Shown here one piece after another: positions 35,241 through 43,560 of a stretch of DNA of 64,000 nt. Positions within the stretch are counted from its first letter, which is position 1. Every line of letters starts with the position of its first letter. Origin of the DNA: Unio delphinus (lineage: Eukaryota; Mollusca; Bivalvia; Unionida; Unionidae). The position numbers and the translations under genes are program-made. The stretch spans positions 2,969,501-3,033,500 of the forward strand of contig JAQISU010000070.1 of assembly GCA_029339505.1 (NCBI GenBank), given 5' to 3'. Under the pieces are notes generated by a model. The model ran no database searches. It was not told where the DNA came from and saw only the letters and a list, made by a program, of their open reading frames with translations.

Positions 35241-35732
35241 ATGAACCAAGAATTCAGACAACACCCTGTGAGTACAAATTATGAAGCATCCAGTGATGGT
35301 GTTGTAAGAAACCGTAGACTGAAGAACCCAGTTGGGTGGGATAATGGTATGGGGTATTTGTTCTTTACTGTTGGAAAGAAGAAATATTACAATCATCGTT
35401 TCGTGTATGAATGTTTCCATGGATTGATCAAAGATGGTTTAGTTATTGATCATATTGATTCTAATCCGAAGAACAATTCCTTATCAAATCTTCAAGCAAT
35501 CACACATAGTGAGAATACCAAACGAGGGGGGACTGGGAAATACTCGAAAAAAGCGAGACCTGTGAAATCTTTGAATACAATAACTAACGAAGAAAAAGTA
35601 TTTAAATCAATATATGAAGCCGGCAAGTATTTCAATATTTGTAGACCCTCAGTACGATATGTTGCAGAGGGGGTTTGTCGATCGGCTATTTCAAAAGGGA
35701 CCGGACAGAAAATTGGATTTAGTTATGTCTAA
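35241..35732 (+). CDS. Free-standing HNH endonuclease with NUMOD-type DNA-binding modules
   Basis: A 163-residue protein of the homing-endonuclease type. An N-terminal NUMOD4-like stretch is followed by an HNH core (YNHRFVYECFHG, VIDHIDSNPKNNSLSNLQAI) and a C-terminal NUMOD1-like helix-turn-helix (KVFKSIYEAGKYFNICRPSV). It would cut DNA at a specific site and could spread itself into element copies that lack it. It lies divergent to the replicase with about 100 bp between, and overlaps the next open frame by one base. It is intact and probably cargo, because such genes are sporadic in viruses. A role in genome processing is possible. Confidence 0.85.
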   Translation: MNQEFRQHPVSTNYEASSDGVVRNRRLKNPVGWDNGMGYLFFTVGKKKYYNHRFVYECFHGLIKDGLVIDHIDSNPKNNSLSNLQAITHSENTKRGGTGKYSKKARPVKSLNTITNEEKVFKSIYEAGKYFNICRPSVRYVAEGVCRSAISKGTGQKIGFSYV

Positions 35733-35776
35733 TGCGTCATATTTTTCATTTAGAAATATATAATTGTTATAGAATA

Positions 35777-36133
35777 ATGAATTCTGAAAACATGAATAGC
35801 ATCATATCCGAGATTTCAAAATTGAAAGGTTGGGATATTGAACTATCAGATGGGTTAAATCCTGATCAAATCATGTCTGATTTTCAGGATATAGAATACG
35901 GAGTTAACAACAATAAATATATGCTACCAAAGAAGTATGCGCTCATCAAAAGAATTCAGAATTCTATTAAGGACTCTCTCGCATTTTCCAGTGACGTAAG
36001 TGTGTTCGCTCCGTTGTATACCATCGTAGAACGAATACGAAAAGAATTGGGGTACGAATACGAATTGAAAAAGGAGGTTAATTCTAAAGTTAGAAACCTA
36101 CGGGCGTTAATTCAAGAAAATGAACAATTTTGA
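35777..36133 (+). CDS. Unknown 118-residue alpha-helical protein
   Basis: I start at the ATG at 35777 (context agaataATG, like its neighbours) rather than the upstream ATG at 35732, which overlaps the endonuclease stop. The protein is charged and mostly helical (SEISKLKGWDIELSDGLNPD, IVERIRKELGYEYELKKEVN). There is no signal, membrane segment or motif I recognise. It lies between the endonuclease and the hairpin-bearing intergenic region, so it could be a small accessory or regulatory protein. Confidence 0.65.
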   Translation: MNSENMNSIISEISKLKGWDIELSDGLNPDQIMSDFQDIEYGVNNNKYMLPKKYALIKRIQNSIKDSLAFSSDVSVFAPLYTIVERIRKELGYEYELKKEVNSKVRNLRALIQENEQF

Positions 36134-36452
36134 TTGACCAACCATTTATCATTATTTGATTGTGACCGTCCCTTATAGAGATTTTAATTTTTTTTTTAGC
36201 ATTTTTTGATTAAAAATGTCAAATCGATAGGCCGTTAATGGATGGTTTTCCCGATATGATATATCAGATTGAGAGTGTGGAAACTATCAGTATTAATTAA
36301 AAATAATTATTTTATTAGTAACTCTGATACTTTCCACATCATTGATAACGCTGTTAAAACGCTTCCGTGATCGTGTTAAAAATCATCCGACATGTCTGAC
36401 ATGTAACAAAAAGTGTTTTCGTCTGTTAGGTTGGATTGAAAAATTGTTTTGC
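36134..36452. other. Intergenic region with hairpin, between early-type and virion genes
   Basis: The longest non-coding stretch inside the element apart from the termini. It is AT-rich with a T9 run, holds a 14-bp imperfect inverted repeat (36277-36290 with 36324-36337) and a pair of 'acatgt' palindromes (about 36390-36410). It precedes the plus-strand virion block and could hold a promoter or an origin. Confidence 0.6.
36277..36337. promoter_or_regulatory. Hairpin with 14-bp stem and AT-rich loop
   Basis: gtggaaactatcag pairs with ctgatactttccac (13 of 14 pairs) across a 33-base, almost pure A/T loop. The function is unknown; an origin of replication, a transcription terminator or a protein-binding site are candidates. 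Confidence 0.6.
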
Positions 36453-36484
36453 AATTGAAAAATTGTTTGCGATTTCAAATAATG
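36453..36484 (+). promoter_or_regulatory. Late-promoter-like motif, copy 1
   Basis: aattgaaaaattgtttgcga followed by tttcaaataATG. The same 32-bp arrangement, with about 28 identities, precedes the next gene at 37531-37562 and ends in the start codon in both. This fixes the start of each gene and suggests a shared promoter. Confidence 0.6.
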
Positions 36485-37510
36485 GTCAATGAAGCATTAA
36501 CAACCCGATTGGCTCGTGAACGACTGGATGCAATCAGGAGATTTGTACCAATTCGTGACTCTGTACGGAATAAACTACAACAACGACAGAGTCTTCAGAC
36601 TGATTTTGCTATGGGATCCGAAGAATTGTTTAAACCAGTAACCACAGCAACGAAAGGGATAGAGCGTGCTATACTGGGAGATGTTCCCGAGACGGGAAAA
36701 TCTGTTATTGGTGAACTTGAAAAAATAGCAGCGAAAACTGAACAAACTGAACAAACAAAACAAATGGAATCAAAAGAAATAGTAGATGATTTACGCGTGA
36801 TATTTAACGAGGCGGGTTTAGCAGCAATCATTGAGACTAAACTAGCAAAAATTCCTGCGCTTGTTGTTACGACTTATGAAAACAGGAAAAATTTGTTGAA
36901 ACCAGAACATCATAACTTTGTTAGAGATATAACTCACTGGGCTGATATATTCTACAAAATCAAAACTGAAAAAACAGGTAGAATTAAGAAGAAGGGTAAC
37001 GCATCATACATTGGATATATCAATGAGGTGGGCGAAGTGTATAATCAATACGAAGAGTTTAAACAACAACAAAAACCGCAAAAATTGCGAGGAAAGCGAC
37101 AGCAACCTGCAAAGAAAGTAGTCTACTCTCCTAAAAAACAACAACTACCACCTGATGATAATCTTCTTGATTATTTATTACAAGAAGCCGATTTAGAAAA
37201 ACAGGATGAAGCAACTGGTTATAGCGGAAGTGGATTGCAAGATTCCAGTGGAAACTCTTCGAGGGAAAATCCAAGGATTGGAAACTCAAAGAGTGGAAAT
37301 CCAAGGATTTCATGTCCTGGTAGTGTTATCAATGATATATCACGATTAGAAGTTCTTGTAGGAGGTTTCCGAGCTGGAAATAACTCACCGGAAATAATTA
37401 ATGAAGCAGCTGATATCTGTAGACGGTTATTTGCCGGCGGTATCATGGATATCAAAACATATCGAGATTTCATTGACGAGTTAGTGGAAAGTGGGTATCA
37501 CAGTGATTAA
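36482..37510 (+). CDS. Unknown 342-residue virion-block protein
   Basis: I start at 36482, where the shared upstream motif ends in ATG, not at 36449. The N-terminal half is helical and charged (TTRLARERLDAIRRFVPIRD). The middle is Gln/Lys-rich and probably disordered, with repeated 'GNSKSGNPRI' phrases. The C-terminal about 50 residues (RLEVLVGGFRAGNNSPEIIN, then DELVESGYHSD) form a conserved-looking helical motif that I have seen at the C-terminus of proteins in other invertebrate Polinton-like elements. It precedes the core and capsid genes, so a scaffold or minor virion role is likely. The exact function is unknown. Confidence 0.75.
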   Translation: MVNEALTTRLARERLDAIRRFVPIRDSVRNKLQQRQSLQTDFAMGSEELFKPVTTATKGIERAILGDVPETGKSVIGELEKIAAKTEQTEQTKQMESKEIVDDLRVIFNEAGLAAIIETKLAKIPALVVTTYENRKNLLKPEHHNFVRDITHWADIFYKIKTEKTGRIKKKGNASYIGYINEVGEVYNQYEEFKQQQKPQKLRGKRQQPAKKVVYSPKKQQLPPDDNLLDYLLQEADLEKQDEATGYSGSGLQDSSGNSSRENPRIGNSKSGNPRISCPGSVINDISRLEVLVGGFRAGNNSPEIINEAADICRRLFAGGIMDIKTYRDFIDELVESGYHSD

Positions 37511-37530
37511 ATAAAAACGCTAGCGTTTCC

Positions 37531-37562
37531 AATTGAAAAATGGTTTCTGATTTCAAATAATG
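37531..37562 (+). promoter_or_regulatory. Late-promoter-like motif, copy 2
   Basis: aattgaaaaatggtttctga followed by tttcaaataATG, matching copy 1 at 36453-36484. Upstream is 'aacgctagcgtttccaattg'. A related 'caattgaaaacgctagtg' phrase recurs before the gene at 41532. Confidence 0.6.
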
Positions 37563-37994
37563 ATCATACACTACAATCATGATAAACCAACCCCCGTCTA
37601 TGTAGTTAATTCACGGTTTCCAGTTTATAGAGCATACTACGGAGATGGTTTAGGCAATACCATTGCAGGGTTATTTGCGAGAATGGCTCCAAAAGTGATG
37701 CCGTTAGCTAAACAACTAGGAATGAAAGCAATTGAAGTTATTCGTGATAAGGGTATTAGTGCTGTTGGAGATTTTGCTGGAAAAGCGTTTTCAACTGCGA
37801 AGAATAAATTAACATCATTAGTGAAATCACGAAAAAAGAAACCGTTACCGTCTACAGCGGAAATGCCTGCAAGTGTTAGTAGAATTATAAATAACGCAGT
37901 AGATGAAAAATTAGCGTCGATGGTAAATCAAGGGGACCAAAGCAATATTGCAAATATGATAGCAGGAAGCGGCTTTAAAAAACTACGTCGATGA
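37560..37994 (+). CDS. Small membrane-active or core protein, adenovirus pVI/pX-like in style
   Basis: This 144-residue protein has a Gly-rich amphipathic segment (GDGLGNTIAGLFARMAPKVM) near residue 28, continuing as a helix (KQLGMKAIEVIRDKGISAVG), then a very basic stretch (KSRKKKPLPS). It ends GSGFKKLRR. This layout, a 'GxGLG...GLF' amphipathic helix next to a basic tail, is common in Polinton-like and adenovirus-like minor core proteins thought to lyse membranes or coat DNA. The assignment is by style and position between virion genes, not by a firm homologue. Confidence 0.65.
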   Translation: MIIHYNHDKPTPVYVVNSRFPVYRAYYGDGLGNTIAGLFARMAPKVMPLAKQLGMKAIEVIRDKGISAVGDFAGKAFSTAKNKLTSLVKSRKKKPLPSTAEMPASVSRIINNAVDEKLASMVNQGDQSNIANMIAGSGFKKLRR

Positions 37995-38040
37995 AAATCG
38001 TTTATGATTTCACGATTTAGACTCTGATAAATAGAATAAA

Positions 38041-39447
38041 ATGTTCAAAAAATCACATGATCCGGCGTTTGATATAGACGCCCCAGTTGGCAAGGATGAT
38101 TCTGTACGCGATTATCAATATTACGCTTATCATGCAATAGACGCAAATAGTCGATCGCGAATTGAACTTCAAGTCCATGATACCAGTAAATACTTTTTGC
38201 CCTGTGAAGCGTTTATTGAAGTAGAAGGAGTACTTGTAACAGCTGCTGGAGCATCATATCCAATTGGTACTCAAGTCGGTTTTGTCAATAATGGTATCAT
38301 GGCGCTATTTGAGAGTGCTAGATATCTCATTGATGGAAAAGAAATTGAGTCCATAGATCGTGATGTTGATGTGGCTACAACAATAATCGGGTTAGCGAGA
38401 TATTCTGATGATTATACAAGATCAGCAGGACCTTCTATGATGTTTGCAAAAGATGGTAGGAATAGCGCTAATGGAAATCCATTTGTTGTAAGACGACCAA
38501 AAAAACATGCTGGTGATGCTGATGTTGATGTCGAGGATATGATTATAAACAACGACCCCAATTTCAATCTAGGAGCTGCAACACGAAACTCAATGTTGGG
38601 AGCAGGGCGTAAATCATTTTCATGCGCGATTCCACTACATCATATATTTGGATTCTGTAGAAACGTCCGAAAAGTTATTTATGGGGCGAAGCATACAGTA
38701 TCGCTTGTACGAAAGGGTGATGATAATGACGCAATTTGGAGGATTCCAGCAAACACAGCTGCAGATCATGTAAATGATGATGCCGGTAAAGTCAATTTAA
38801 CAAAAATATCATTGTGGATGCCAGTGTTGACTCCAGCAATCACCGCAGAAGAACGATTACTATCATTTATGGACCAAGGAGGAAAGTCGTTGTTGAGTTG
38901 GTTATCAGTGAGTACAGATGTTAAACAATCAAGTCTGAAGGGGTTATTCACGTGGAATCTAGCATCAAAACAAGGTGTTACTGCGCCACGTCATATATTC
39001 GTAGCGTTACAAGATAATAAAAGAGTTGGAGATCAACTCTCCAGTCATATGATATTTGATCAATTAGGTGTGAAAGACGTCTCACTGAGAATAAATGGCC
39101 AACAGGAACCATCCGAGGATATACAACTTAATTACACAGAAAATCATATTGCACGCGTGTATCATCGTCTGTTGTCATTTATGGCACGCGATCAAAATGT
39201 GGATACTGGTTTGCAAATATCACAATATGATTTTAAAAATCTATATCCGATCTATTACTTCTCACTGGAACATCTCGATTTAACAAGACAATCCGTCGTT
39301 GATATACACTTTAGAGCTAATGTAGATAAGCCTGATGCTATTGATAATTATAGAGCGGTTGCTGTCATTCTCAGCGACAAATCAATGCTACTCGAAGGTG
39401 TTGGAGGAAGAATGAGAGTGGTAGATGCACCAGTAGAAAATCTTTGA
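38041..39447 (+). CDS. Major capsid protein, double jelly-roll type
   Basis: This 468-residue protein forms the trimeric capsomers of the icosahedral shell. The N-terminal region has the signature of invertebrate Polinton and adintovirus hexon-type proteins: FVNNGIMALFESARYLIDGK (about residues 80-100), followed by the first jelly roll ending in CAIPLHHIFGFC. The second half, with LQDNKRVGDQ and QYDFKNLYPIYYFSLEHLDL, fits the second jelly roll. The frame is complete and begins 47 bp after the previous gene, with the context aataaaATG. The family call rests on these motifs, length and neighbours (protease, penton-like, ATPase). Confidence 0.85.
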   Translation: MFKKSHDPAFDIDAPVGKDDSVRDYQYYAYHAIDANSRSRIELQVHDTSKYFLPCEAFIEVEGVLVTAAGASYPIGTQVGFVNNGIMALFESARYLIDGKEIESIDRDVDVATTIIGLARYSDDYTRSAGPSMMFAKDGRNSANGNPFVVRRPKKHAGDADVDVEDMIINNDPNFNLGAATRNSMLGAGRKSFSCAIPLHHIFGFCRNVRKVIYGAKHTVSLVRKGDDNDAIWRIPANTAADHVNDDAGKVNLTKISLWMPVLTPAITAEERLLSFMDQGGKSLLSWLSVSTDVKQSSLKGLFTWNLASKQGVTAPRHIFVALQDNKRVGDQLSSHMIFDQLGVKDVSLRINGQQEPSEDIQLNYTENHIARVYHRLLSFMARDQNVDTGLQISQYDFKNLYPIYYFSLEHLDLTRQSVVDIHFRANVDKPDAIDNYRAVAVILSDKSMLLEGVGGRMRVVDAPVENL

Positions 39448-39486
39448 TTGATTTTTCATTGAATTAGAATCAATCTATTATGTATA

Positions 39487-39966
39487 ATGTCATATAGTGT
39501 TATTAGTGTTACGTTAACTCCCGGTCAATTAAAAAAATTGCAATCAGAATCGGTTAAGCGATGTGGAACCACAATCACGTTGAAACCCAACCAAATGACT
39601 GGTGGTGCAAATAAACTATCGCTGACAACTCGTCAGGTGAAACATTTCAATGATGCACTTGCAGCCAAAAAAGGTGTTCAGATTACTCTTTCTGCGGCTG
39701 CTATCAAAAATATGATTAAAACAGGCGGTATATTTCCGTTGTTAGCTGCGATTCCAGCATTGATTGCAGCAGCAGCCCCAGCGGTGGCTAAAGCGGCAGC
39801 GTTAGGAGCCATTGGTACTGCAGCAGGAATGGCACTAAAGAAGGCAACTGGGAAAGGATATAAAAAAAAGGGACGATCCGTTCACGGATTGGGTCTAAGA
39901 CTACCAGGAACCCCGTATTCGTGGTACAGCGGAAAGGGTTTAAGACTACCAGGAACGATTTATTAA
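39487..39966 (+). CDS. Small virion core protein with hydrophobic segment and basic tail
   Basis: A 159-residue protein. The N-terminal half holds two related phrases about treating Leu/Lys helices (TLTPGQLKKLQSESVKRCG and SLTTRQVKHFNDALAAKKG). A long Ala/Ile hydrophobic segment follows (FPLLAAIPALIAAAAPAVAK, residues about 79-105), then a basic Gly/Lys tail with a duplicated ending (LGLRLPGTPY and KGLRLPGTIY). Proteins of this style are frequent in adintovirus-like elements and are taken as minor virion proteins. The duplicated GxxLRLPGT end may be a protease or capsid-binding tag; that is inference. Confidence 0.7.
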   Translation: MSYSVISVTLTPGQLKKLQSESVKRCGTTITLKPNQMTGGANKLSLTTRQVKHFNDALAAKKGVQITLSAAAIKNMIKTGGIFPLLAAIPALIAAAAPAVAKAAALGAIGTAAGMALKKATGKGYKKKGRSVHGLGLRLPGTPYSWYSGKGLRLPGTIY

Positions 39967-39986
39967 TTCAGGAATCGAAGATTCCT

Positions 39987-40415
39987 ATGTCCAATTTTGA
40001 TTTAATGGATGCGGCTAAAAAACTAGTGATTAAAAATTTCAGAGGAGTTTTTATGAAAGATCAATTACCACATCAACCAAACAAAACTGAAACAGGTATT
40101 ATTAATCTCGATAACAGCACCGGACCTGGAACTCACTGGGTTGCATACGCTATTGATCCACGTGGGATTGTCTATTTTGATTCATATGGATTAGCCCCGC
40201 CAAAAGAGTTTATGCGGTATATAAAAACCCTTCCAATGAAGACTTGGTATTCTACGCTACCAACACAAACGATGATTGACCCACCAATATGTGGCAGCGA
40301 AGTATTAAATGTCCTTGACGCTATTTCTAACTCCTTGAGTAACCCAAGCGGAAAACCACCACATGTTGTCGTGAATGAATACACTAGCAATCGCTGGAAA
40401 TCGAAACGATTTTAG
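39987..40415 (+). CDS. Adenain-like cysteine protease
   Basis: This 142-residue ULP1/adenain-fold protease would cleave virion precursors during maturation. The catalytic His is in GPGTHWVAYA (His50), the acidic partner in VYFDSYG (Asp65), the oxyanion Gln in PTQTM (Gln94), and the nucleophile Cys in PPICGSEVLN (Cys102), all in the right order and spacing. I start at the ATG at 39987 rather than 39921, which would overlap the previous gene. Length is slightly short for adenovirus proteases but normal for Polintons. It is followed after 24 bp by the fibre-like gene. Confidence 0.9.
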   Translation: MSNFDLMDAAKKLVIKNFRGVFMKDQLPHQPNKTETGIINLDNSTGPGTHWVAYAIDPRGIVYFDSYGLAPPKEFMRYIKTLPMKTWYSTLPTQTMIDPPICGSEVLNVLDAISNSLSNPSGKPPHVVVNEYTSNRWKSKRF

Positions 40416-40439
40416 AGAGAGAAAGAGTTTTACAATAAC

Positions 40440-41480
40440 ATGATTGATATTTGGGGGAGATCTTTGAAACCCAAACCCGATGGCACTGCACCACCTGATT
40501 CTGTCAAGGATATAAAAAAAATAATTGAAGATGAAATCGCTGAGACGTTGAACTTAACAAGTGTTGATCCTAATGAAATAGTTGTATTTCAAGACAAACA
40601 GGGTAAATTGAAATCCAGTGATGTGTCATTGGATGATATTTTAGTTAAACAACGAAACGCAATCGAGAACACCGTTGCGTTATTTTCCGATCAGGGTAAA
40701 TTTAAAACCAGTAATATTTCTCTGGATGATATTTTGGTTAAACAACAAAACGCAATCGAGGATACTATCGCGTTATTTTCCGATCAGGGTAAATTGAAAA
40801 CCAGTAATATTTCTCTGGATGATATTTTGGTTAAACAACAAAACGCAATCGAGGATACTATCGCGTTATTTTCCGATCAGGGTAAACTAAAACCGGGTGT
40901 ACTCGTTTCGACGATTACAGATCGATTAGAACTTCTCAGCGATGTGGTAAACAATTCTGTGATTGTACTAACAACACTTGAATCTAAAATTGAAGAAAAC
41001 GGAAAATTTTTTTCAATTTTTCGTAGAAACATCATGGATAAATTTATTGGAACCACGTTGGATAAAATTGAAATAAAACTCCCGGATATTAAAAAATCCA
41101 TCGATGAGACGAAAAACTTCATCGAAGCCGTCAAAGGTGATTTTTCGAGGATGATAACAATCATTGAAAAAACAAAAATTCCTCATGAGAAAACCAATAA
41201 CGTAGTATATACAATCCAACACGGATCATTTGAGTGGACACCTACAAACAACAAATTAGATATCACTGCAACCGTTAAAGGTATTTATCGATTAACACTA
41301 GTAACACCATTAACTCAATTTAATATATCATCGTCGAGTTCATCCGGGGTCAACAATACGATTTCAACGATCATCGACAAGGATAAAACTGAAAAGTTCA
41401 CTATAACATATACTGATAAAAGTTTGATTGGAGTTTCAATAACGTGGTATGTGGAATTCGTAGCGGATTTAAGTAAATAA
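40440..41480 (+). CDS. Fibre-like protein with 31-residue tandem repeats
   Basis: A 346-residue protein. Residues about 50-150 are three full and one partial copies of a 31-residue repeat (FSDQGKLKTSNISLDDILVK, then QQNAIEDTIAL), nearly identical at the DNA level (93-bp steps). Such 'F-x-DxGxLxxSxISLDDI' repeats are typical of trimeric shafts in fibres and phage-tail-like proteins. A helical stretch and a C-terminal beta-rich domain of about 100 residues follow (YTIQHGSFEWTPTNNKLDIT, then SITWYVEFVADLSK), which could be a receptor-binding knob. No known fibre is matched with certainty. Confidence 0.7.
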   Translation: MIDIWGRSLKPKPDGTAPPDSVKDIKKIIEDEIAETLNLTSVDPNEIVVFQDKQGKLKSSDVSLDDILVKQRNAIENTVALFSDQGKFKTSNISLDDILVKQQNAIEDTIALFSDQGKLKTSNISLDDILVKQQNAIEDTIALFSDQGKLKPGVLVSTITDRLELLSDVVNNSVIVLTTLESKIEENGKFFSIFRRNIMDKFIGTTLDKIEIKLPDIKKSIDETKNFIEAVKGDFSRMITIIEKTKIPHEKTNNVVYTIQHGSFEWTPTNNKLDITATVKGIYRLTLVTPLTQFNISSSSSSGVNNTISTIIDKDKTEKFTITYTDKSLIGVSITWYVEFVADLSK

Positions 41481-41531
41481 CTAAATCGTTCGGATTTCAC
41501 AATTGAAAACGCTAGTGTTTTTAAAATAAAA

Positions 41532-42077
41532 ATGATTTCATCAACTCAATGTCGCTATGATCAGGTCAGAGAATTTCAGAATAGACTCAAAACCCTCACT
41601 GAGGAGTATCAAATAAAAATAAAAAAATACCGACGAAGAATCACCGCAATTGATGTTATTGTGTACTCTGTGTCAAGCGTTCTCACTGGCGCCGGAATAA
41701 TACTAGCATCTGTTACAATGATTGCCCCGGTCGTAGTTCCAATTTGCATTTCTGCGGTGGCTACAATCGGGGGTATATCAACCGGGATAGCAAAAAAGAT
41801 ATCATCATGCAGCCAGAGTAAACTGCAGAATTACTTACTTCAATTTCATATTGCATCAACCGCATACTCGCAATTATCATTGATGATATCGTCGTCACTC
41901 GATAATACGATTATATCAGATAGTGAATTCTCAGCGATGGTCAGTATTTTTGATTCCGCGATATCGAAATTAGAGCGACAACATGAGTATAATAACAATG
42001 ACAACACCGATGGAATCAGAAAACACGAACCCAAAAAACAAAATGATCTCAATAATATCAACATTACCAGATTGTGA
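41532..42077 (+). CDS. Two-helix membrane protein of the virion block
   Basis: This 181-residue protein has an N-terminal coiled-coil-like segment (REFQNRLKTLTEEYQIKIKK) and a pair of hydrophobic helices at about residues 40-90 (VIVYSVSSVLTGAGIILASV and IAPVVVPICISAVATIGGIS). A Ser-rich helical C-terminal half follows, then a low-complexity Asn tail. Similar small proteins recur in invertebrate Polinton-like elements and may sit in an internal membrane or act in membrane penetration. Its last about 45 codons overlap an out-of-frame copy of the next gene's start, because a 151-bp block here is duplicated. Confidence 0.65.
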   Translation: MISSTQCRYDQVREFQNRLKTLTEEYQIKIKKYRRRITAIDVIVYSVSSVLTGAGIILASVTMIAPVVVPICISAVATIGGISTGIAKKISSCSQSKLQNYLLQFHIASTAYSQLSLMISSSLDNTIISDSEFSAMVSIFDSAISKLERQHEYNNNDNTDGIRKHEPKKQNDLNNINITRL

Positions 42078-42231
42078 ATTCTCAGTGATGGTCAGTATTT
42101 ATGATTCCTCGATACCAAAATTAGAAATACAACATGAGTATAATAACAATGACGACACCGCAGGAATTACTTCAACGAATAGTGGAGAACACGAACCCAG
42201 TACAAACAAGCATGATATCAATAACATCAAC
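41923..42231. repeat. 151-bp tandem duplication across a gene overlap
   Basis: 'tgaattctcagygatggtca' starts at 41923 and again at 42075 or so, and 'atgagtataataacaatgac' at 41982 and 42133. The block holds the end of the membrane protein gene and the start of the penton-like gene. Because 151 is not a multiple of three, copy 1 serves the upstream stop, copy 2 serves the downstream start, and a chimeric 112-codon frame (41983-42321) is created. Confidence 0.85.
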
Positions 42232-43528
42232 GAATCCAGAATTCAGTGTGAATTTCCCCTCTCCGGTCCCAGTGAAGGAGATAGCGCTTGCAAAACTACG
42301 AATGTATCACAGTTGGCCTAATATCAGATCAAAATCATTTGGTGGTCAACAACCGAATAATTCTTTAGTGTTTGCGAATAAGAATAAACCCGACGGAAGC
42401 CCAGACTGGAACGTCGTTTCGATACCAACAGGGTCATACCAAATCGAACAAATCAATGATGAATTCGCGCGTAGAATAAAATCGATTACTGGAGTAGAGT
42501 CAAAAATCGCTATAACAGTTCATGAGCCGACGCTATCATCCGCAATTGAGATAAGCACAGAAGGATACGTAGTAGATATCTATCAAAGCTCAATAAGAAC
42601 CGTACTAGGATGGCCTGAATTACCGCCCCAGAGTAAAACTCTGGAGGAAACCGTTGATTTACCAGAACCACAAAAAACTGATTATGTCACAGACAGGATA
42701 AAACCTAAAAATCCAATAAGGAGTTATAAAAAATACAACATATTTATAGAGTTTTTTGGGTTAGCATACGAACATAGGGCGGAGGGTGGACCATTGCAGG
42801 AATATAATTTTGTTAACGAACCTGAAATCATTAAAAATTTCACAGCAATGAATAATGATTTATCGCTGTTGTTAATATCTCTTAAATCCGGCTCTCTCAG
42901 CCGAGATGAATTTATCAGCGTCGTAGAAACATGCAATAAAATTATCGACGATATGGAAACATTTAATTCACAAATTATTCAAGTAATACTCGATGATAAA
43001 AACCCCACATCGAGAACAGGATTTGCAAATCAATATAAAATCCGCGTTGAAGATATCCCAACATTTAAACTACCAGGATATAACGTACCGGAACTAAAAA
43101 AACTTCTCAGTGACACCATCGATATTGGTTTTAAAATAATTCATGATGCATGGAAAAAAACAGCATCACCGGAAATAAAAATCCTCAAACACAATAATGA
43201 CCCAGACGGTGGCGGTAGGCATATCGCTCCGTTCAACGTGAATATTTCATCGGTGATTGCGCTTAATTTAGTGTGTGATGTTATCGAAGGAAGCTATCAA
43301 ATTAATCTCGAACGATCAAATCAAGCTCAGCAAGGATATATTCTTTATTCATTTGCACCAACAGCTCCTCCAGGATTCCTAATTATTGAAAACCCAATTA
43401 ATCCTGTCTATATGCGATGCCATAATAATTCATTAACCAGAATTAATTTCAAACTCACCGACCAGTCAAATAATCTGATTGATTTACAAGAAGAGGTGTT
43501 AGCGATTAGTCTGTTTGTAAAATCATAA
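42134..43528 (+). CDS. Penton-like minor capsid protein
   Basis: A 464-residue protein. The N-terminal region has EIALAKLRMYHSWPNI followed by SIPTGSYQIEQINDEF, a pattern I associate with the conserved minor capsid (penton-type) proteins of invertebrate Polinton-like elements. The C-terminal about 100 residues (SSVIALNLVCDVIEGSYQIN, ILYSFAPTAPPGFLIIENP, FKLTDQSNNLIDLQEEVLAI) look like the closing strands of a jelly roll. The middle is a helical insertion. It is the last gene before the right terminal repeat (stop 32 bp away). The start may be Met at 42134 or the second Met five codons on. Confidence 0.75.
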   Translation: MSIITMTTPQELLQRIVENTNPVQTSMISITSTNPEFSVNFPSPVPVKEIALAKLRMYHSWPNIRSKSFGGQQPNNSLVFANKNKPDGSPDWNVVSIPTGSYQIEQINDEFARRIKSITGVESKIAITVHEPTLSSAIEISTEGYVVDIYQSSIRTVLGWPELPPQSKTLEETVDLPEPQKTDYVTDRIKPKNPIRSYKKYNIFIEFFGLAYEHRAEGGPLQEYNFVNEPEIIKNFTAMNNDLSLLLISLKSGSLSRDEFISVVETCNKIIDDMETFNSQIIQVILDDKNPTSRTGFANQYKIRVEDIPTFKLPGYNVPELKKLLSDTIDIGFKIIHDAWKKTASPEIKILKHNNDPDGGGRHIAPFNVNISSVIALNLVCDVIEGSYQINLERSNQAQQGYILYSFAPTAPPGFLIIENPINPVYMRCHNNSLTRINFKLTDQSNNLIDLQEEVLAISLFVKS

Positions 43529-43560
43529 ATGATTTTCATCCTAAAGACTCGATCAAATTA

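Noticed and set aside
41983..42321. 112-residue frame overlapping two virion genes
   Set aside because: A chimera created by the 151-bp duplication, with no domain of its own; mentioned as a finding but not called as a gene.
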